From assembly GCF_031010195.1 (NCBI RefSeq), contig NZ_JAUAMC010000005.1:248001-312000 (forward strand): a stretch of 64,000 nt of DNA. Direction: 5' to 3'. Both the position numbers and the translations under genes were made by a program. This document shows, in pieces, positions 18,222 to 27,937 of this stretch. The number at the start of each line of letters is the position of its first letter. The first letter of the stretch is position 1. Origin of the DNA: Halomonas sp. SpR8. Its GTDB lineage: Bacteria > Pseudomonadota > Gammaproteobacteria > Pseudomonadales > Halomonadaceae. The notes beneath the pieces are model-generated. The model made no database searches, was not told the DNA's origin, and saw nothing but the letters and a program-made list of their open reading frames with translations.

Positions 18222-19268
18222 TTACTCGTTGCTTACGGCTTCAAGGTCAGCTTTAAACTGCTCAAGCAGCTCTTGACCTTTATCGCCGGTCATTTCCAAA
18301 AAGGCTTCTTCAACCTGCGGGGCACGGTCACGGAAAGCCTGGATTTGCTCTTCATCCAAACGCGTCACGGTGACTTCGTCCGACGCTTCCTGAATCTTCT
18401 CGAGCGACTCCTCGGCTAAGCCTTGGATATGTTCGATAGTGTGGTCATAAGCCGCCTGTGAGGCTTCTTGTACCAGTTCCTGGTCTTCTTCTGAAAGACC
18501 ATCATAGAAGTCCTGGTTAGCCATCATCGCGGTCGTGAACCAACCGTGACCGGTAAACGTTAGGTGCGGAGACACCTCGTATAGGCCACCGGATTCGATC
18601 CAAAAGATCGGATTCTCTTGACCATCGATAATGCCGGTCTGGAGACCACCATAAACTTCGCCCCACGGCAGCGGCGTCGGCGTTGCACCAAAAGCGTCGT
18701 AGGTTTCCGTCAGCAGCGGGTTGGTCATGGTACGAATTTTCTTGTTATCCAGCCCCTCCGGTGAGGAGAACGGCTCATTGGTGGTCACAACCATTTCGCC
18801 TTCTGGATACATCTTCAGCAGCTCTAAACCTTGCTCGGCGTAAAGCTCAGGAAACATCTCGTTGATAGCCTTACTTTCGTCGAAAAACTCCAAAACGGTT
18901 TCTTCGTCGGTAGGCAGCAGGTAAGGAATGAAGAAAATTTGCGCTTCAGGGATCAGTGAACCGGTAAAGCCAGGCGACTGGTTCACAAACTGAAGAATAC
19001 CATTCTGCGTCTGCTCCATGATGTCATCAGACTCACCCAGCTCACCAAAGCGGTAAACCTGAACGGTGTGGTCGGAGTTCTCTTCGATATGCTCTTTAAA
19101 GGCGTAAGCGAAAACGTCTTGAACGTCGCCTTCGTACTCTTCGTGGGCATAACGCCAGTTATCTGCTTGGGCGACAGCTGTCATACCCATCAACAGTGCC
19201 GCAACGCTCGCTGAGGTCACTAACTTGGTCGTTACTGAACGATTAAATACTGGTTTGCTTGCCTTCAT
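18222..19268 (-). CDS. teaA: Ectoine-binding protein TeaA
   Basis: A 348-residue DctP-family periplasmic binding protein with a signal peptide ending in AQA. The mature start DNWRYAHEEYEGDVQDVFAY, then YRFGELGESDDIMEQTQNGI and GEVYGGLQTGIIDGQENPIF, agree nearly residue by residue with what I recall of TeaA from Halomonas elongata, including the ligand-site tryptophan and phenylalanine region NPIFWIES. It catches ectoine and hydroxyectoine, both for osmoprotection and to recover leaked solute. ATG at 19268 follows AAGGGGA. Confidence 0.95.
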   Translation of the reverse strand: MKASKPVFNRSVTTKLVTSASVAALLMGMTAVAQADNWRYAHEEYEGDVQDVFAYAFKEHIEENSDHTVQVYRFGELGESDDIMEQTQNGILQFVNQSPGFTGSLIPEAQIFFIPYLLPTDEETVLEFFDESKAINEMFPELYAEQGLELLKMYPEGEMVVTTNEPFSSPEGLDNKKIRTMTNPLLTETYDAFGATPTPLPWGEVYGGLQTGIIDGQENPIFWIESGGLYEVSPHLTFTGHGWFTTAMMANQDFYDGLSEEDQELVQEASQAAYDHTIEHIQGLAEESLEKIQEASDEVTVTRLDEEQIQAFRDRAPQVEEAFLEMTGDKGQELLEQFKADLEAVSNE

Positions 19269-19449
19269 GCGATGTTCCCCTTGCAGTGGTAAGCGCGCTG
19301 TAAAAGTGCGCAAGAACCTAGTTAATCCTCGCGTATCTCAACACGACACTTTTCCGTTATTCGGTATTTGCCAACCACAATGCTGCTGCTTTTATTGTGT
19401 GCTAGCGGTCGAATAACGCTAGGTATTTAAAAATCATCTTAAATTCAGG

Positions 19450-20037
19450 CTAGCGCGCTCCTTGTAGAGGGTCAAGCTGGCAGGCAAGCGTTTGTAGCGC
19501 TGGAAGCAGCGCTGTGTGACGTTTTTCGCCCGCAGCAGGCTTGAAGTCAATTTCAACTATTAAAAGCTGTTTTCGCAGCCATTGCGCCGCATCTAGCGTT
19601 TTTTCTGCGATGTTCGCGACACGCTGCTCATGGAGCGGTGCCGTAATAACCCACGATTGCCAACGTTGAAGGTTCTCACGCTCGGCCATTAGCTCCGCCT
19701 GCTTAACAGTTTCTCGCAGCGCTGTTATGGATTCGCTAGAGACTGCCGAGACTTTTAAATCGCGGCGTAATCCACGCAAAACCTCCGTCACATCGCACTG
19801 CCACAAGCGACGCTGCTCACGTTCTGGTTCCAGTGCAGCAGGTAGGGCTTCTAAACCGAACGAATAGAGCCAGCAATGAAACAGCACCTCGCAAATGTCC
19901 AGCCCGGCATCATCTTGAAGTGTCAGACAAGCGGCCTCAACGCCGGGCTTGGCATACAGCGCCAGTGCAAAATCCCATAACGGTGCCTGCTGTAAGCGTT
20001 GCAATCGGGTAGAATCAAGCGCAGTAGAATTTCGCAT
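19450..20037 (-). CDS. TIGR02444-like protein of unknown function
   Basis: A 195-residue soluble helical protein. PLWDFALALYAKPGVEAACL then LQDDAGLDICEVLFHCWLY match the start of the TIGR02444 family as I remember it. No catalytic motif is visible. It is divergent from the ABC-F gene with only 29 bases between starts, a pairing often seen in gammaproteobacteria. Function unknown. Confidence 0.75.
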   Translation of the reverse strand: MRNSTALDSTRLQRLQQAPLWDFALALYAKPGVEAACLTLQDDAGLDICEVLFHCWLYSFGLEALPAALEPEREQRRLWQCDVTEVLRGLRRDLKVSAVSSESITALRETVKQAELMAERENLQRWQSWVITAPLHEQRVANIAEKTLDAAQWLRKQLLIVEIDFKPAAGEKRHTALLPALQTLACQLDPLQGAR

Positions 20038-20066
20038 CAAATGACCCACTTTCTTCGGGAGAAGGC

Positions 20067-22037
20067 ATGATCGCACTGCGCCAAGTCGCCCTGCAACGCG
20101 GCACGCAAACGCTACTCGACAACGCGGACGTTACCCTTCATAACGGGGTAAAGACCGGGATTATCGGGGCAAACGGCGCCGGTAAATCGAGCCTGTTCAA
20201 ACTCCTGCTCGGCGAGCTTGCGCCCGATCAAGGCGAGATCGAAATGAGCGGCGGCCAGCGCATCGCGCATATGGCCCAGGAAGTAGACGCCCTCGACCGC
20301 CCGATTATTGAGTATGTACTCGATGGCGACTTGGCGCTACGCCAAGCAGAAGCTGACTTACGGGCCGCTCAGGAAGCCGGGGAGGCGCACCGGGAAGCTG
20401 AACTGCATGGATTAATTGAAACCCTGGATGGCTATCGGGCCGAGTCTCGCGCGGCGCAGCTCTTGGTGGGGCTGGGTTTTGTCCAGTCAGACCTTAGCCG
20501 CCCGCTCTCGGCGTTTTCCGGCGGCTGGCGGATGCGGGTCAACCTCGCCCGCACCCTGTTTATGCCTTCCGACCTGCTGCTGCTGGATGAGCCCACCAAC
20601 CACCTGGATCTGGATGCCCTGCTGTGGCTGGAGCAGTGGCTGACCCGCTACCCCGGCACCCTGCTGCTGATTTCCCACGACCGCGACTTCCTGGATGCGG
20701 TGTGCGACCACATCGTGCATATGCATCACCAGACTCTGGAGCTTTACCGCGGCAATTACTCCCAGTTTGAGCGCACCCGCGCCGAAAAGCTTGCCCTGCA
20801 GCAAGCGGAAGCGGCCAAGCAGCAGGCGCGCCGAGAGGAGATCGAACGGTTTATCGCCCGCTTCCGCGCCCAGGCGACCAAGGCGAAGCAAGCGCAAAGC
20901 CGGGTCAAAATGCTCGAGCGGATGGAAGATATCGCCGTTGCCCACGTTGATTCCCCCTTCCACTTTACGCTACCCGCTGCCGATAAAACCTCCCATCCAC
21001 TGCTGGTGCTGGATCAGGCGCAGTTGGGTTATCCCGGCGAAAACGGGGGTGAGGGAAATGTGCAGTTGGATAAGGTCAACGTTACCTTACTGCCCGGCAG
21101 CCGCATTGGCCTGCTTGGCCCCAACGGCGCGGGTAAATCAACGCTGATTAAGTCGCTCACCGGGGAGCTGGCGCTGCTTAATGGCAAGCGTGTACCCGGC
21201 GAGCACTTGGCGATTGGTTACTTCGCTCAGCATCAGCTTGAAGGGCTGGATGTCACCTCGACGCCCTTCGTTCACGTGCAGCGCCTCTCGCCCACCGCCA
21301 GCGACCAGGAGATTCGCAACTTCCTGGGCGGCTTTGGCTTTAAAGGCGATGACGCCTTCGGCACAGTCGCCAACTACTCCGGCGGTGAGAAAGCCCGCCT
21401 GGCGCTGGCGCTCGTCGCTTGGCAAAAGCCTAACCTACTGCTGCTCGATGAGCCCACCAACCACCTGGATTTAGAGATGCGCGAGGCGCTGACCCAGGCG
21501 CTGGCCAGCTTCGAAGGCACGGTTATTCTGGTCTCCCACGACCGCCATTTACTGCGTGCCACGGTCGATGAGTTTTGGAAGGTGGCGGATAACCGCGTCG
21601 AGCCCTTCGATGGCGATTTGGAAGACTACCGGGTTTGGCTCAAAGCGCGCCTGGAAGAGAGTCGCCGGGATTCCCGCAGTGAAAAAGCCGAGCGCCAGAA
21701 CCAGCAGCCCAGCGGCGATAGCCGTGAAGCGCGCAAGGCGTCGCGCAAAGCGGCCGCCGAGCTACGCGAAAAGCTGCGCCCGCTGAAAAAACAGCGCGAT
21801 CAGTCGGAAAAAGCCATGGAAAAAGCCCAGCAGGAGCTCGATACAGTAGAGCAAGTCCTGGCAGACCCAGAGCTTTACACCGACAGCGCTCGCAAAGCCG
21901 AACTAACCAAGACGCTTAGCCAGCAAGCGGAGATTAAAGCGCGTTTAGATGAGTCAGAACGGCAGTGGCTTAGCGCCGAAGAGGCGTTGGAGGCGATGGA
22001 AGCAGAGCTGCTCGCCAGCGAAGGTGCGGAAAGCTAG
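20067..22037 (+). CDS. yheS: ABC-F family ATPase (YheS type)
   Basis: A 656-residue soluble protein with two ABC domains and no membrane segment; ABC-F proteins act on the ribosome. First domain: Walker A GANGAGKSSL, signature FSGGWRMRVNLA, Walker B LLLLDEPTNHLD. Second: GPNGAGKSTLIKSL, YSGGEKARLALAL, LLLLDEPTNHLD. The linker between the domains (about residues 240-300) is charged and helical, and the C-terminal 110 residues form a coiled coil. Length and tail favour YheS over Uup. Confidence 0.9.
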   Translation: MIALRQVALQRGTQTLLDNADVTLHNGVKTGIIGANGAGKSSLFKLLLGELAPDQGEIEMSGGQRIAHMAQEVDALDRPIIEYVLDGDLALRQAEADLRAAQEAGEAHREAELHGLIETLDGYRAESRAAQLLVGLGFVQSDLSRPLSAFSGGWRMRVNLARTLFMPSDLLLLDEPTNHLDLDALLWLEQWLTRYPGTLLLISHDRDFLDAVCDHIVHMHHQTLELYRGNYSQFERTRAEKLALQQAEAAKQQARREEIERFIARFRAQATKAKQAQSRVKMLERMEDIAVAHVDSPFHFTLPAADKTSHPLLVLDQAQLGYPGENGGEGNVQLDKVNVTLLPGSRIGLLGPNGAGKSTLIKSLTGELALLNGKRVPGEHLAIGYFAQHQLEGLDVTSTPFVHVQRLSPTASDQEIRNFLGGFGFKGDDAFGTVANYSGGEKARLALALVAWQKPNLLLLDEPTNHLDLEMREALTQALASFEGTVILVSHDRHLLRATVDEFWKVADNRVEPFDGDLEDYRVWLKARLEESRRDSRSEKAERQNQQPSGDSREARKASRKAAAELREKLRPLKKQRDQSEKAMEKAQQELDTVEQVLADPELYTDSARKAELTKTLSQQAEIKARLDESERQWLSAEEALEAMEAELLASEGAES

Positions 22038-22052
22038 CGCTAGAAAACCAAA

Positions 22053-22490
22053 CTAGTTTTCCAGCAAAAACGTTACCGGGCCATCGTTGATGAGCGCTAC
22101 CTGCATATCGGCGCCAAATTCACCGGTGGCCACGTTTGGCCAAGCAGTTTGCGCTTGGCTAACCAGCAGATTGAACAGCGCTTCGCCCTGGGCAGGAGAT
22201 GCGGCGCTGGAGAAGCTGGGCCGCAGACCTTTGTGGGTATCTGCTGCCAGGGTGAATTGTGACACGAGCAGCAAACCGCCGTTCACCTGTTGCAGGTTTT
22301 GATTCATTTTGCCCTCGGCGTCGCTGAAAACCCGGTAGTGGAGCAGTTTATGCAACAGCTTTTCTACAGCGGCCACATCATCATGCTTCTCCACCCCCAC
22401 CAGCGCCAACAGTCCGTGATCGATACTGCCGACAATCTCACCTTCTACTTCTACGCTTGCGCGCTTTACGCGCTGAATCAGTGCCTTCAC
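22053..22490 (-). CDS. dtd: D-aminoacyl-tRNA deacylase
   Basis: A 145-residue enzyme that removes D-amino acids from t[21 protein letters not shown], the catalytic region [20 protein letters not shown] and the C-terminal [11 protein letters not shown] with the Gly-cisPro pair are intact. It converges with yheS, 15 bases apart. Confidence 0.95.
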   Translation of the reverse strand: MKALIQRVKRASVEVEGEIVGSIDHGLLALVGVEKHDDVAAVEKLLHKLLHYRVFSDAEGKMNQNLQQVNGGLLLVSQFTLAADTHKGLRPSFSSAASPAQGEALFNLLVSQAQTAWPNVATGEFGADMQVALINDGPVTFLLEN

Positions 22491-22581
22491 ACCTACTCCT
22501 CATTATCAGGCTAATCAAAGGCGTCAGTGTAAATGCTTAACGCAGGCTTTACCCCTGCTGTCACTTTTAGTAAGACAGCAA

Positions 22582-23451
22582 TTACCACGCACGGCAGAGC
22601 ATCAGATCACAGTGGGGCTCATTTAACAGCATTTCCGTCACCTGGCTTACGTGGTGGGGCTGCCCACGGCTGCCGATCATGACCAAATCTGGCGAGTGGC
22701 GCTTCATATACGCTTGCAGCACATCACAGGGCGCGCCTTGCTCCAGCACTAGCTCAACATCGGGCACTCCCTCTAACTCACGCATCAGGCTCTCCACTTC
22801 GCTGGTTAACTGCTCTCGTAGGCGCTGCAACTCATGATCACGCCAGTGAGCATAATAGGCTTGCGAACCGAGTTCGCGCTCGCCGGGCAACGACCAGGCG
22901 TGAAGCAAGGTAAGCGTGGCTTCGGGGAAGCGGATCAGCGCCTCTTTTAAGGTATGCCTTGCGGTAAGAGAAAAATCGATAGGTACCAGAATATGCTGCC
23001 AGGGCTGCGTTGGCTGGTAGGAAGCCACTACCACCGGGCAGGGAGCGCTGCGGAGCACTCGCATCACCGTCGTGCCTGCCAGCAGGTCTTTCTGCCCCCG
23101 CTTACGGTGCATGCCCAGCACAATAAGCTCGGCGTTACGTTCATGGGCTTCGCGGACGATCTCGACGTGGGGCGAACCGGTCACGGTTTGGATCAGCGTT
23201 TTCGGCGCTTCAAGGGCGTAGTCTTCGCGTAGATCGGTTAACGTCGTGGTGATGTCTTCTACCACCGCGCTCTCGACATCCAGCAGCACACGCCGCGGGA
23301 GATAGGGATCCAACACATGCAGCACGTCTAGCTGAACCCCATGGGCATAGGCCAGACGTAAAGCCCGGGCAAACGCAGCGCGATTGTCAGCGGAAAGATC
23401 GGTAGCGAATAGGATCGTACTTGGGATCGTACTTGAGATCGAACGAGGCAT
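22582..23451 (-). CDS. Tandem universal stress protein
   Basis: A 289-residue protein of two UspA domains (about residues 8-148 and 150-288). The first starts TILFATDLSADNRAAFARAL and has GMHRKRGQKDLLAGTTVMRV; the second starts HILVPIDFSLTARHTLKEAL and has GSRGQPHHVSQVTEMLL, a shortened ATP loop. Similar to UspE-like stress proteins; trigger unknown. Confidence 0.88.
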   Translation of the reverse strand: MPRSISSTIPSTILFATDLSADNRAAFARALRLAYAHGVQLDVLHVLDPYLPRRVLLDVESAVVEDITTTLTDLREDYALEAPKTLIQTVTGSPHVEIVREAHERNAELIVLGMHRKRGQKDLLAGTTVMRVLRSAPCPVVVASYQPTQPWQHILVPIDFSLTARHTLKEALIRFPEATLTLLHAWSLPGERELGSQAYYAHWRDHELQRLREQLTSEVESLMRELEGVPDVELVLEQGAPCDVLQAYMKRHSPDLVMIGSRGQPHHVSQVTEMLLNEPHCDLMLCRAW

Positions 23452-23578
23452 GGCGAAACGCTCCTCGGCTGAGCAGCCCAGCCTTACAAGTCGTTAAGCA
23501 AACACTCCTTAGCATGGTGTGCAATGCGCTTTCTCGCAAGCAACCTATGACCAAAACCGATTAAAGCACTACACCCAA

Positions 23579-24409
23579 TCACCACCAGGCGTGAAAATGG
23601 TGCACCGGTCCGCGGCCTTTACCTACGCTTAAGCGCACGCTCGCCTCTAGCGCCGCGTGCAGCCACTGCTTGGCATCGCTGATGGCGGCTATCGGGGCAT
23701 CCGTCCCGGCATCCACGGGTAGCTTCGCCAGGCAGGCAGCAATTGCCGAGGAGAGCGCGCAGCCGGTGCCGTGTAAATTGTCGGTATCAATACGCGAGGC
23801 GGGCAACCACTCATGGGTATTGGGGGTTGCCAGCAGATCCGGGCAGGTGGCACCACGCAGATGGCCACCTTTCAGCACCACATAGGGTGCGCCCAACTGC
23901 GCCAAGCCCGGCAGCATCGCCTCCATGGCGTCTAAACTGGTAGGCGAGGCCGTGCCGAGCAGTACCGCGGCCTCCGGCAGGTTAGGGGTAATCACATCGG
24001 CGAGCGGCACGAGAATATCGCGTACGGCGCGAATGCCTTCATCGTCGACTAGAATGTCGCCACTCTTAGCGACCATCACTGGGTCGAGCACAATCCAGCG
24101 TGGGCGGCGCTGACGCAGCACATCGGCGATGATCTCCGCGACTTCACGGCTAGTGACCATGCCAATTTTGACCGCATCTATCGCCACATCGTCCAGCAGG
24201 TGTTCCAACTGCTCGCGAATGGCCTGGGGAGCGACAGGGTACACCGAGGCCACGCCGCAGGTGTTTTGGGCAATCACCGCGGTAATCACGTTGGTGCCGT
24301 AAACGCCGAGGGCTGAAAAGGTTTTCAAATCGCCCTGTAGACCAGCACCACCGGAAGGGTCGGAACCCGCGATGGTAAGCACATTGCGAAGACGGGAATG
24401 GATAGACAT
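23579..24409 (-). CDS. thiD: Hydroxymethylpyrimidine/phosphomethylpyrimidine kinase
   Basis: A 276-residue ribokinase-fold enzyme that phosphorylates HMP and HMP-phosphate for thiamine. TIAGSDPSGGAGLQGDLKTF, WIVLDPVMVAKSG and DNLHGTGCALSSAIA with its active-site cysteine are all intact. Together with thiSG at 3.8 kb it shows thiamine synthesis capacity. No TPP riboswitch motif was recognised upstream. Confidence 0.94.
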   Translation of the reverse strand: MSIHSRLRNVLTIAGSDPSGGAGLQGDLKTFSALGVYGTNVITAVIAQNTCGVASVYPVAPQAIREQLEHLLDDVAIDAVKIGMVTSREVAEIIADVLRQRRPRWIVLDPVMVAKSGDILVDDEGIRAVRDILVPLADVITPNLPEAAVLLGTASPTSLDAMEAMLPGLAQLGAPYVVLKGGHLRGATCPDLLATPNTHEWLPASRIDTDNLHGTGCALSSAIAACLAKLPVDAGTDAPIAAISDAKQWLHAALEASVRLSVGKGRGPVHHFHAWW

Positions 24410-24525
24410 GGGGCTCCTTCACGGCAAAATTGGCAACAAACGCCACTGTGCGCCTGCTTTTAAGATATCCACTAGGATACCCAAGCTGCGCGCCTTATGC
24501 TGCTGAAAACGTACCTGCCAGCCAC

Positions 24526-24550
24526 ACAAAAGCCGCCCGAAGGCGGCTAT
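24526..24550 (-). terminator. Intrinsic terminator after TRAP dctP
   Basis: A 7-bp GC stem (AGCCGCC with GGCGGCT, 24531-24548) with a 4-base loop, followed on the minus strand by TTTTG; 23 bases after the dctP stop. Confidence 0.8.
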
Positions 24551-24571
24551 TGCGTGCGTGAGCGGGGCAAA

Positions 24572-25684
24572 CTATTGAGCGGTGTCGCCTTCCGGATTGC
24601 GGGCGTTGTAGTACGCCTGCTCGGAGATGGCGTGGTAATCCTCAACCTTGTCCTGGAAAGCACTGTAGGAGTCGTAGATTCGTGTCGCCAACTCGCTGGA
24701 TTCTGCCAGTTCAGCGACCACATCTTGAGAGTGCTCACGCGCCTGGGCCAGTACGTCGTCAGGGATACGGCGCAATTCAACGTCATGCTCGTTGACCAGC
24801 GTTTCCAACGCATCGTTGTTACGCGCAGTGTACTCATCCAGGACGCTTTGGTTGATGTCGCTAATCGCGCTACGCAGGATCGCCTGTAGATCCGCGGGCA
24901 GCTCCGCGTAAGCCTCTTCGTTGACGATCGCCTCGAACATCACCGTCGGCTCGTGCCAACCTGGATAGTAGTAATAGTCGGCGGCTTGATGCAGACCAAA
25001 CGCCAGGTCGTTGTAGGGACCAATCCACTCTGTTGCGTCAATCGCACCCGACTGCAGCGAGGTAAAGATCTCGCCGCCCGGCATGTTGACAATGGCCACG
25101 CCCATGCGGCTCATGACTTCGCCCCCCAGGCCGGGCATGCGCATTTTCAGGCCGTTCAGATCGTCAACCGAGTTGATCTCTTTGTTGTACCAGCCGCCCA
25201 TCTGCACGCCTGAGGCACCCGCGACCATTACGTCAACGCCAAAGTCATCGTAAAGCTCGTTCCACAGCTCCATGCCACCGCCATAGCTTAGCCAGGCGTT
25301 CATCTCTTGGGCGTTCATCCCAAACGGCACAGCGGCAAAGAACTGTGCGGCAGGTGCTTTGCCCTTCCAGTAATAGGAGGCAGAGTGGCCAAGTTCAGCG
25401 GTGCCATCGGAAACGGCGTCAAACACCTCAAAACCTGGCACCAATTGGCCAGCCCCGAAGACTTCAATGGTCAAACGACCATTCGACATTTCATCGACCA
25501 ACTGCGATAGGCGCTCAGGGCCTTGGCCTACCCCCGGGAAATTCTTCGGCCAGGAGGTGACCATTTTCCACCGAAACTCGTCTTCTTGTGCCTGGGCGTG
25601 ATTATCAACGCTTGAGACCACCAGCAAACTGGCGGAAAACGCGGTCGTCATGGCAATGGCGACGGGGAGTGTTTTGGCTTTCAT
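24572..25684 (-). CDS. TRAP transporter binding protein, 2-oxo-acid (TakP-like) type
   Basis: A 370-residue periplasmic DctP-family protein, signal peptide ending in AQA. FRWKMVTSWPKNFPGVGQGP and GAGQLVPGFEVFDAVSDGTA fit the TakP-like branch that binds 2-oxo monocarboxylates such as pyruvate. GAIDATEWIGPYNDLAFGLH and YYYPGWHEPTVMFE form the ligand-site region. It is the last gene of a dctQ-dctM-dctP cluster, with a 187-base gap behind dctM and a terminator after it. The exact acid is not set by the sequence. Confidence 0.9.
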   Translation of the reverse strand: MKAKTLPVAIAMTTAFSASLLVVSSVDNHAQAQEDEFRWKMVTSWPKNFPGVGQGPERLSQLVDEMSNGRLTIEVFGAGQLVPGFEVFDAVSDGTAELGHSASYYWKGKAPAAQFFAAVPFGMNAQEMNAWLSYGGGMELWNELYDDFGVDVMVAGASGVQMGGWYNKEINSVDDLNGLKMRMPGLGGEVMSRMGVAIVNMPGGEIFTSLQSGAIDATEWIGPYNDLAFGLHQAADYYYYPGWHEPTVMFEAIVNEEAYAELPADLQAILRSAISDINQSVLDEYTARNNDALETLVNEHDVELRRIPDDVLAQAREHSQDVVAELAESSELATRIYDSYSAFQDKVEDYHAISEQAYYNARNPEGDTAQ

Positions 25685-25871
25685 ACAATAACCCTCTTAC
25701 TGTCTATTATTACTATTATTGAGTAGGGAATACCCCGCCTAGCGTAGAACGCCAGACGGTTTGCTACAGGCCATCAATAGCTATTGACTGCTTTTAATTA
25801 GGTTGCCACATATATCCGTTGATAGCTGCGATGTTATTCAACTAACCAGATGTAAACTCCTTGCCCATTAA

Positions 25872-27278
25872 CTAAAACTGATCAGGCAGCCACGTGGCTA
25901 GCTGCGGGAAGAAGCTCAGCATGAGCAACATCCCCAGCTGCATCAGGATAAACGGGATAACCCCACGGTAAATCGCCGATGTAGACACAGACGGCGGCGC
26001 CACCCCGCGCAGATAGAACAGCGCGAAGCCAAACGGTGGCGTTAAGAAAGACGTTTGCAGGTTGATCGCGATCATGATGCCCAGCCAAATTGGGTCAAGC
26101 CCCATGGCGAGCAGAATCGGCCCGACAATCGGCACCACCACAAAGGTGATTTCGATAAAGTCGAGAATAAAGCCGAGCAGGAAGATCACCAACATAACGA
26201 TGAGTGTCGCGCCGACCACGCCGCCGGGCATACCCTCGAACAGCTCGGTCACCATGTGTTCGCCGCCGTAGGCACGAAACACCAGCGAAAACAGCGCCGC
26301 ACCGATCAAGATCAAAAATACCATGGTGGTGACGTGAGTCGTCGAGCGCAGCACGTCTTTCAGCGTCTTCATGTCGAGCTGACGATAAGCCAGCGCCAAT
26401 ACTAGAGCGCCAAAGGCGCCTACCGCAGAGGCCTCCGTGGGCGTGGCAAAACCGCTTAAGATTGAGCCCAGTACCGCCACAATCAGCACCACAGGGGGCA
26501 CCAGCCCTTTGAGCAGCAGCATGCCAATCCCCGAGGTATGGCCAAGTTCGGCCATTAACTCTTCACGATCAGCCGCAGGCGCCATATGCGGGCGCAACCA
26601 TGCCACCAGAGCGACGTAAATCATATACATCACGACCAGCAACAACCCAGGCACTAGCGCGCCCATAAACAGGTCGCCCACCGAGACGGTTTTAGGGCTA
26701 AAAATGCCCATATCCAGCTGCGCTTGCTGATACGCTGATGACAGCACGTCACCCAGCAGTACCAGGGCAATGGAGGGTGGAATGATTTGGCCCAAGGTGC
26801 CGGTCGCGCAAATGGTGCCGGTGGCCAACGATGTGCTGTAGCCACGCTTGAGCATCGTCGGCAGCGACATCAGCCCCATGGTGACCACGGTGGCCCCCAC
26901 AATACCGGTTGAGGCCGCCATCAGCATACCCACCAGCGTCACCGAAATACCCAAACCACCGCGCAATGAGCCAAACAGCAGGGCCATGGCATCCAGCAGC
27001 GTCTCAGCCACTTTAGACTTTTCCAGCAACACGCCCATCAACACAAACAGCGGTACCGCCAACAGCGTTTGGTTGGTCATTATGCCGTAGAGCCGGTTGG
27101 GCAAAGCGGCGAGATAGCCACTATCAAAGTTGGCGTCGATACCTATCGCTTCAAGCCCCAGCCCCATACCGGCAAACAGCAGCGCCGTACCCGCCAGCGA
27201 GAGGGCGACGGGAAAGCCGAACATCAGCACAATGCATATAACGGCAAATAAAATAATCGGCATGAATTCCAGCATCAA
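25872..27278 (-). CDS. TRAP transporter large permease (DctM)
   Basis: A 468-residue permease with about twelve to thirteen membrane helices. NQTLLAVPLFVLMGVLLEKS, AASTGIVGATVVTMGLMSLP and LTPPFGFALFYLRGVAPP are DctM signatures; the loop of about 45 residues near positions 165-210 (VLSSAYQQAQLDMGIFSPKT) is typical of the long-form DctM found with TakP-like binding proteins. It overlaps dctQ by four bases (ATGA). Confidence 0.93.
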   Translation of the reverse strand: MMLEFMPIILFAVICIVLMFGFPVALSLAGTALLFAGMGLGLEAIGIDANFDSGYLAALPNRLYGIMTNQTLLAVPLFVLMGVLLEKSKVAETLLDAMALLFGSLRGGLGISVTLVGMLMAASTGIVGATVVTMGLMSLPTMLKRGYSTSLATGTICATGTLGQIIPPSIALVLLGDVLSSAYQQAQLDMGIFSPKTVSVGDLFMGALVPGLLLVVMYMIYVALVAWLRPHMAPAADREELMAELGHTSGIGMLLLKGLVPPVVLIVAVLGSILSGFATPTEASAVGAFGALVLALAYRQLDMKTLKDVLRSTTHVTTMVFLILIGAALFSLVFRAYGGEHMVTELFEGMPGGVVGATLIVMLVIFLLGFILDFIEITFVVVPIVGPILLAMGLDPIWLGIMIAINLQTSFLTPPFGFALFYLRGVAPPSVSTSAIYRGVIPFILMQLGMLLMLSFFPQLATWLPDQF

Positions 27279-27835
27279 ACACGCTCCTCAAGGTGATTGC
27301 CACCGGCAGCGGACGGCACTATCCGCCCGGCCATCACGTAGCCGTTGCGCACAATCTCAATCACGCCTTGCACGATCATCAGCACGGCAAACAGCGGTAT
27401 TAAGGTTTTCAGTGCGTAGACGGCCGGAATACCGCCGTAATCGGAGGAGGTTTCCAGAATACGCCAGGAGTTGGCAACGTAACCCAGGCTGGAAGCGATA
27501 ATGAAGATCATCACTGGAATCAACAGCGTGATAATACCTACGACATTGATTAATGCCTGGCGGCGCGGCGTCATCCCTCGGTAGAAGATATCCACCCGCA
27601 CGTGGCCGTCATGGCGAAAGGTATAAGCGGCCGCCAGCATAAAGACACTGGCGTGCATATACATCACGAGCTCTTGCATAAAGATGCTGTTCACACTGAA
27701 GGCGTAACGCAGTAGTACAATCGCGAACTGAATCAACATCATAATGATGATCAGCCACGCAAGGGTACGCCCGAACCACTCTGAAGCGCGGTCCAGCGCA
27801 CCAATAAACGCAGGTAGTTGTGTTGTGTCCGACAT
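27275..27835 (-). CDS. TRAP transporter small permease (DctQ)
   Basis: A 186-residue subunit with four membrane helices. LLRYAFSVNSIFMQELVMYM and YTFRHDGHVRVDIFYRGMTP form the DctQ signature. ATG at 27835 is used; a TTG at 27883 would add a 16-residue polar start. First gene of this TRAP operon. Confidence 0.9.
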   Translation of the reverse strand: MSDTTQLPAFIGALDRASEWFGRTLAWLIIIMMLIQFAIVLLRYAFSVNSIFMQELVMYMHASVFMLAAAYTFRHDGHVRVDIFYRGMTPRRQALINVVGIITLLIPVMIFIIASSLGYVANSWRILETSSDYGGIPAVYALKTLIPLFAVLMIVQGVIEIVRNGYVMAGRIVPSAAGGNHLEERV

Positions 27836-27937
27836 GGGAGTGTCTCGCGTAAAACGGCTAAGAGGAGTCAGCGCTCCAGACAATAGCGCATATACGCTTA
27901 CAATGCAGCGCCCTCGCGCTGCACAGCGTGCTTATTA

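Noticed and set aside
23452..24500. TPP riboswitch upstream of thiD, or upstream of thiS
   Set aside because: No CTGAGA-type core or paired arms recognised in either leader.
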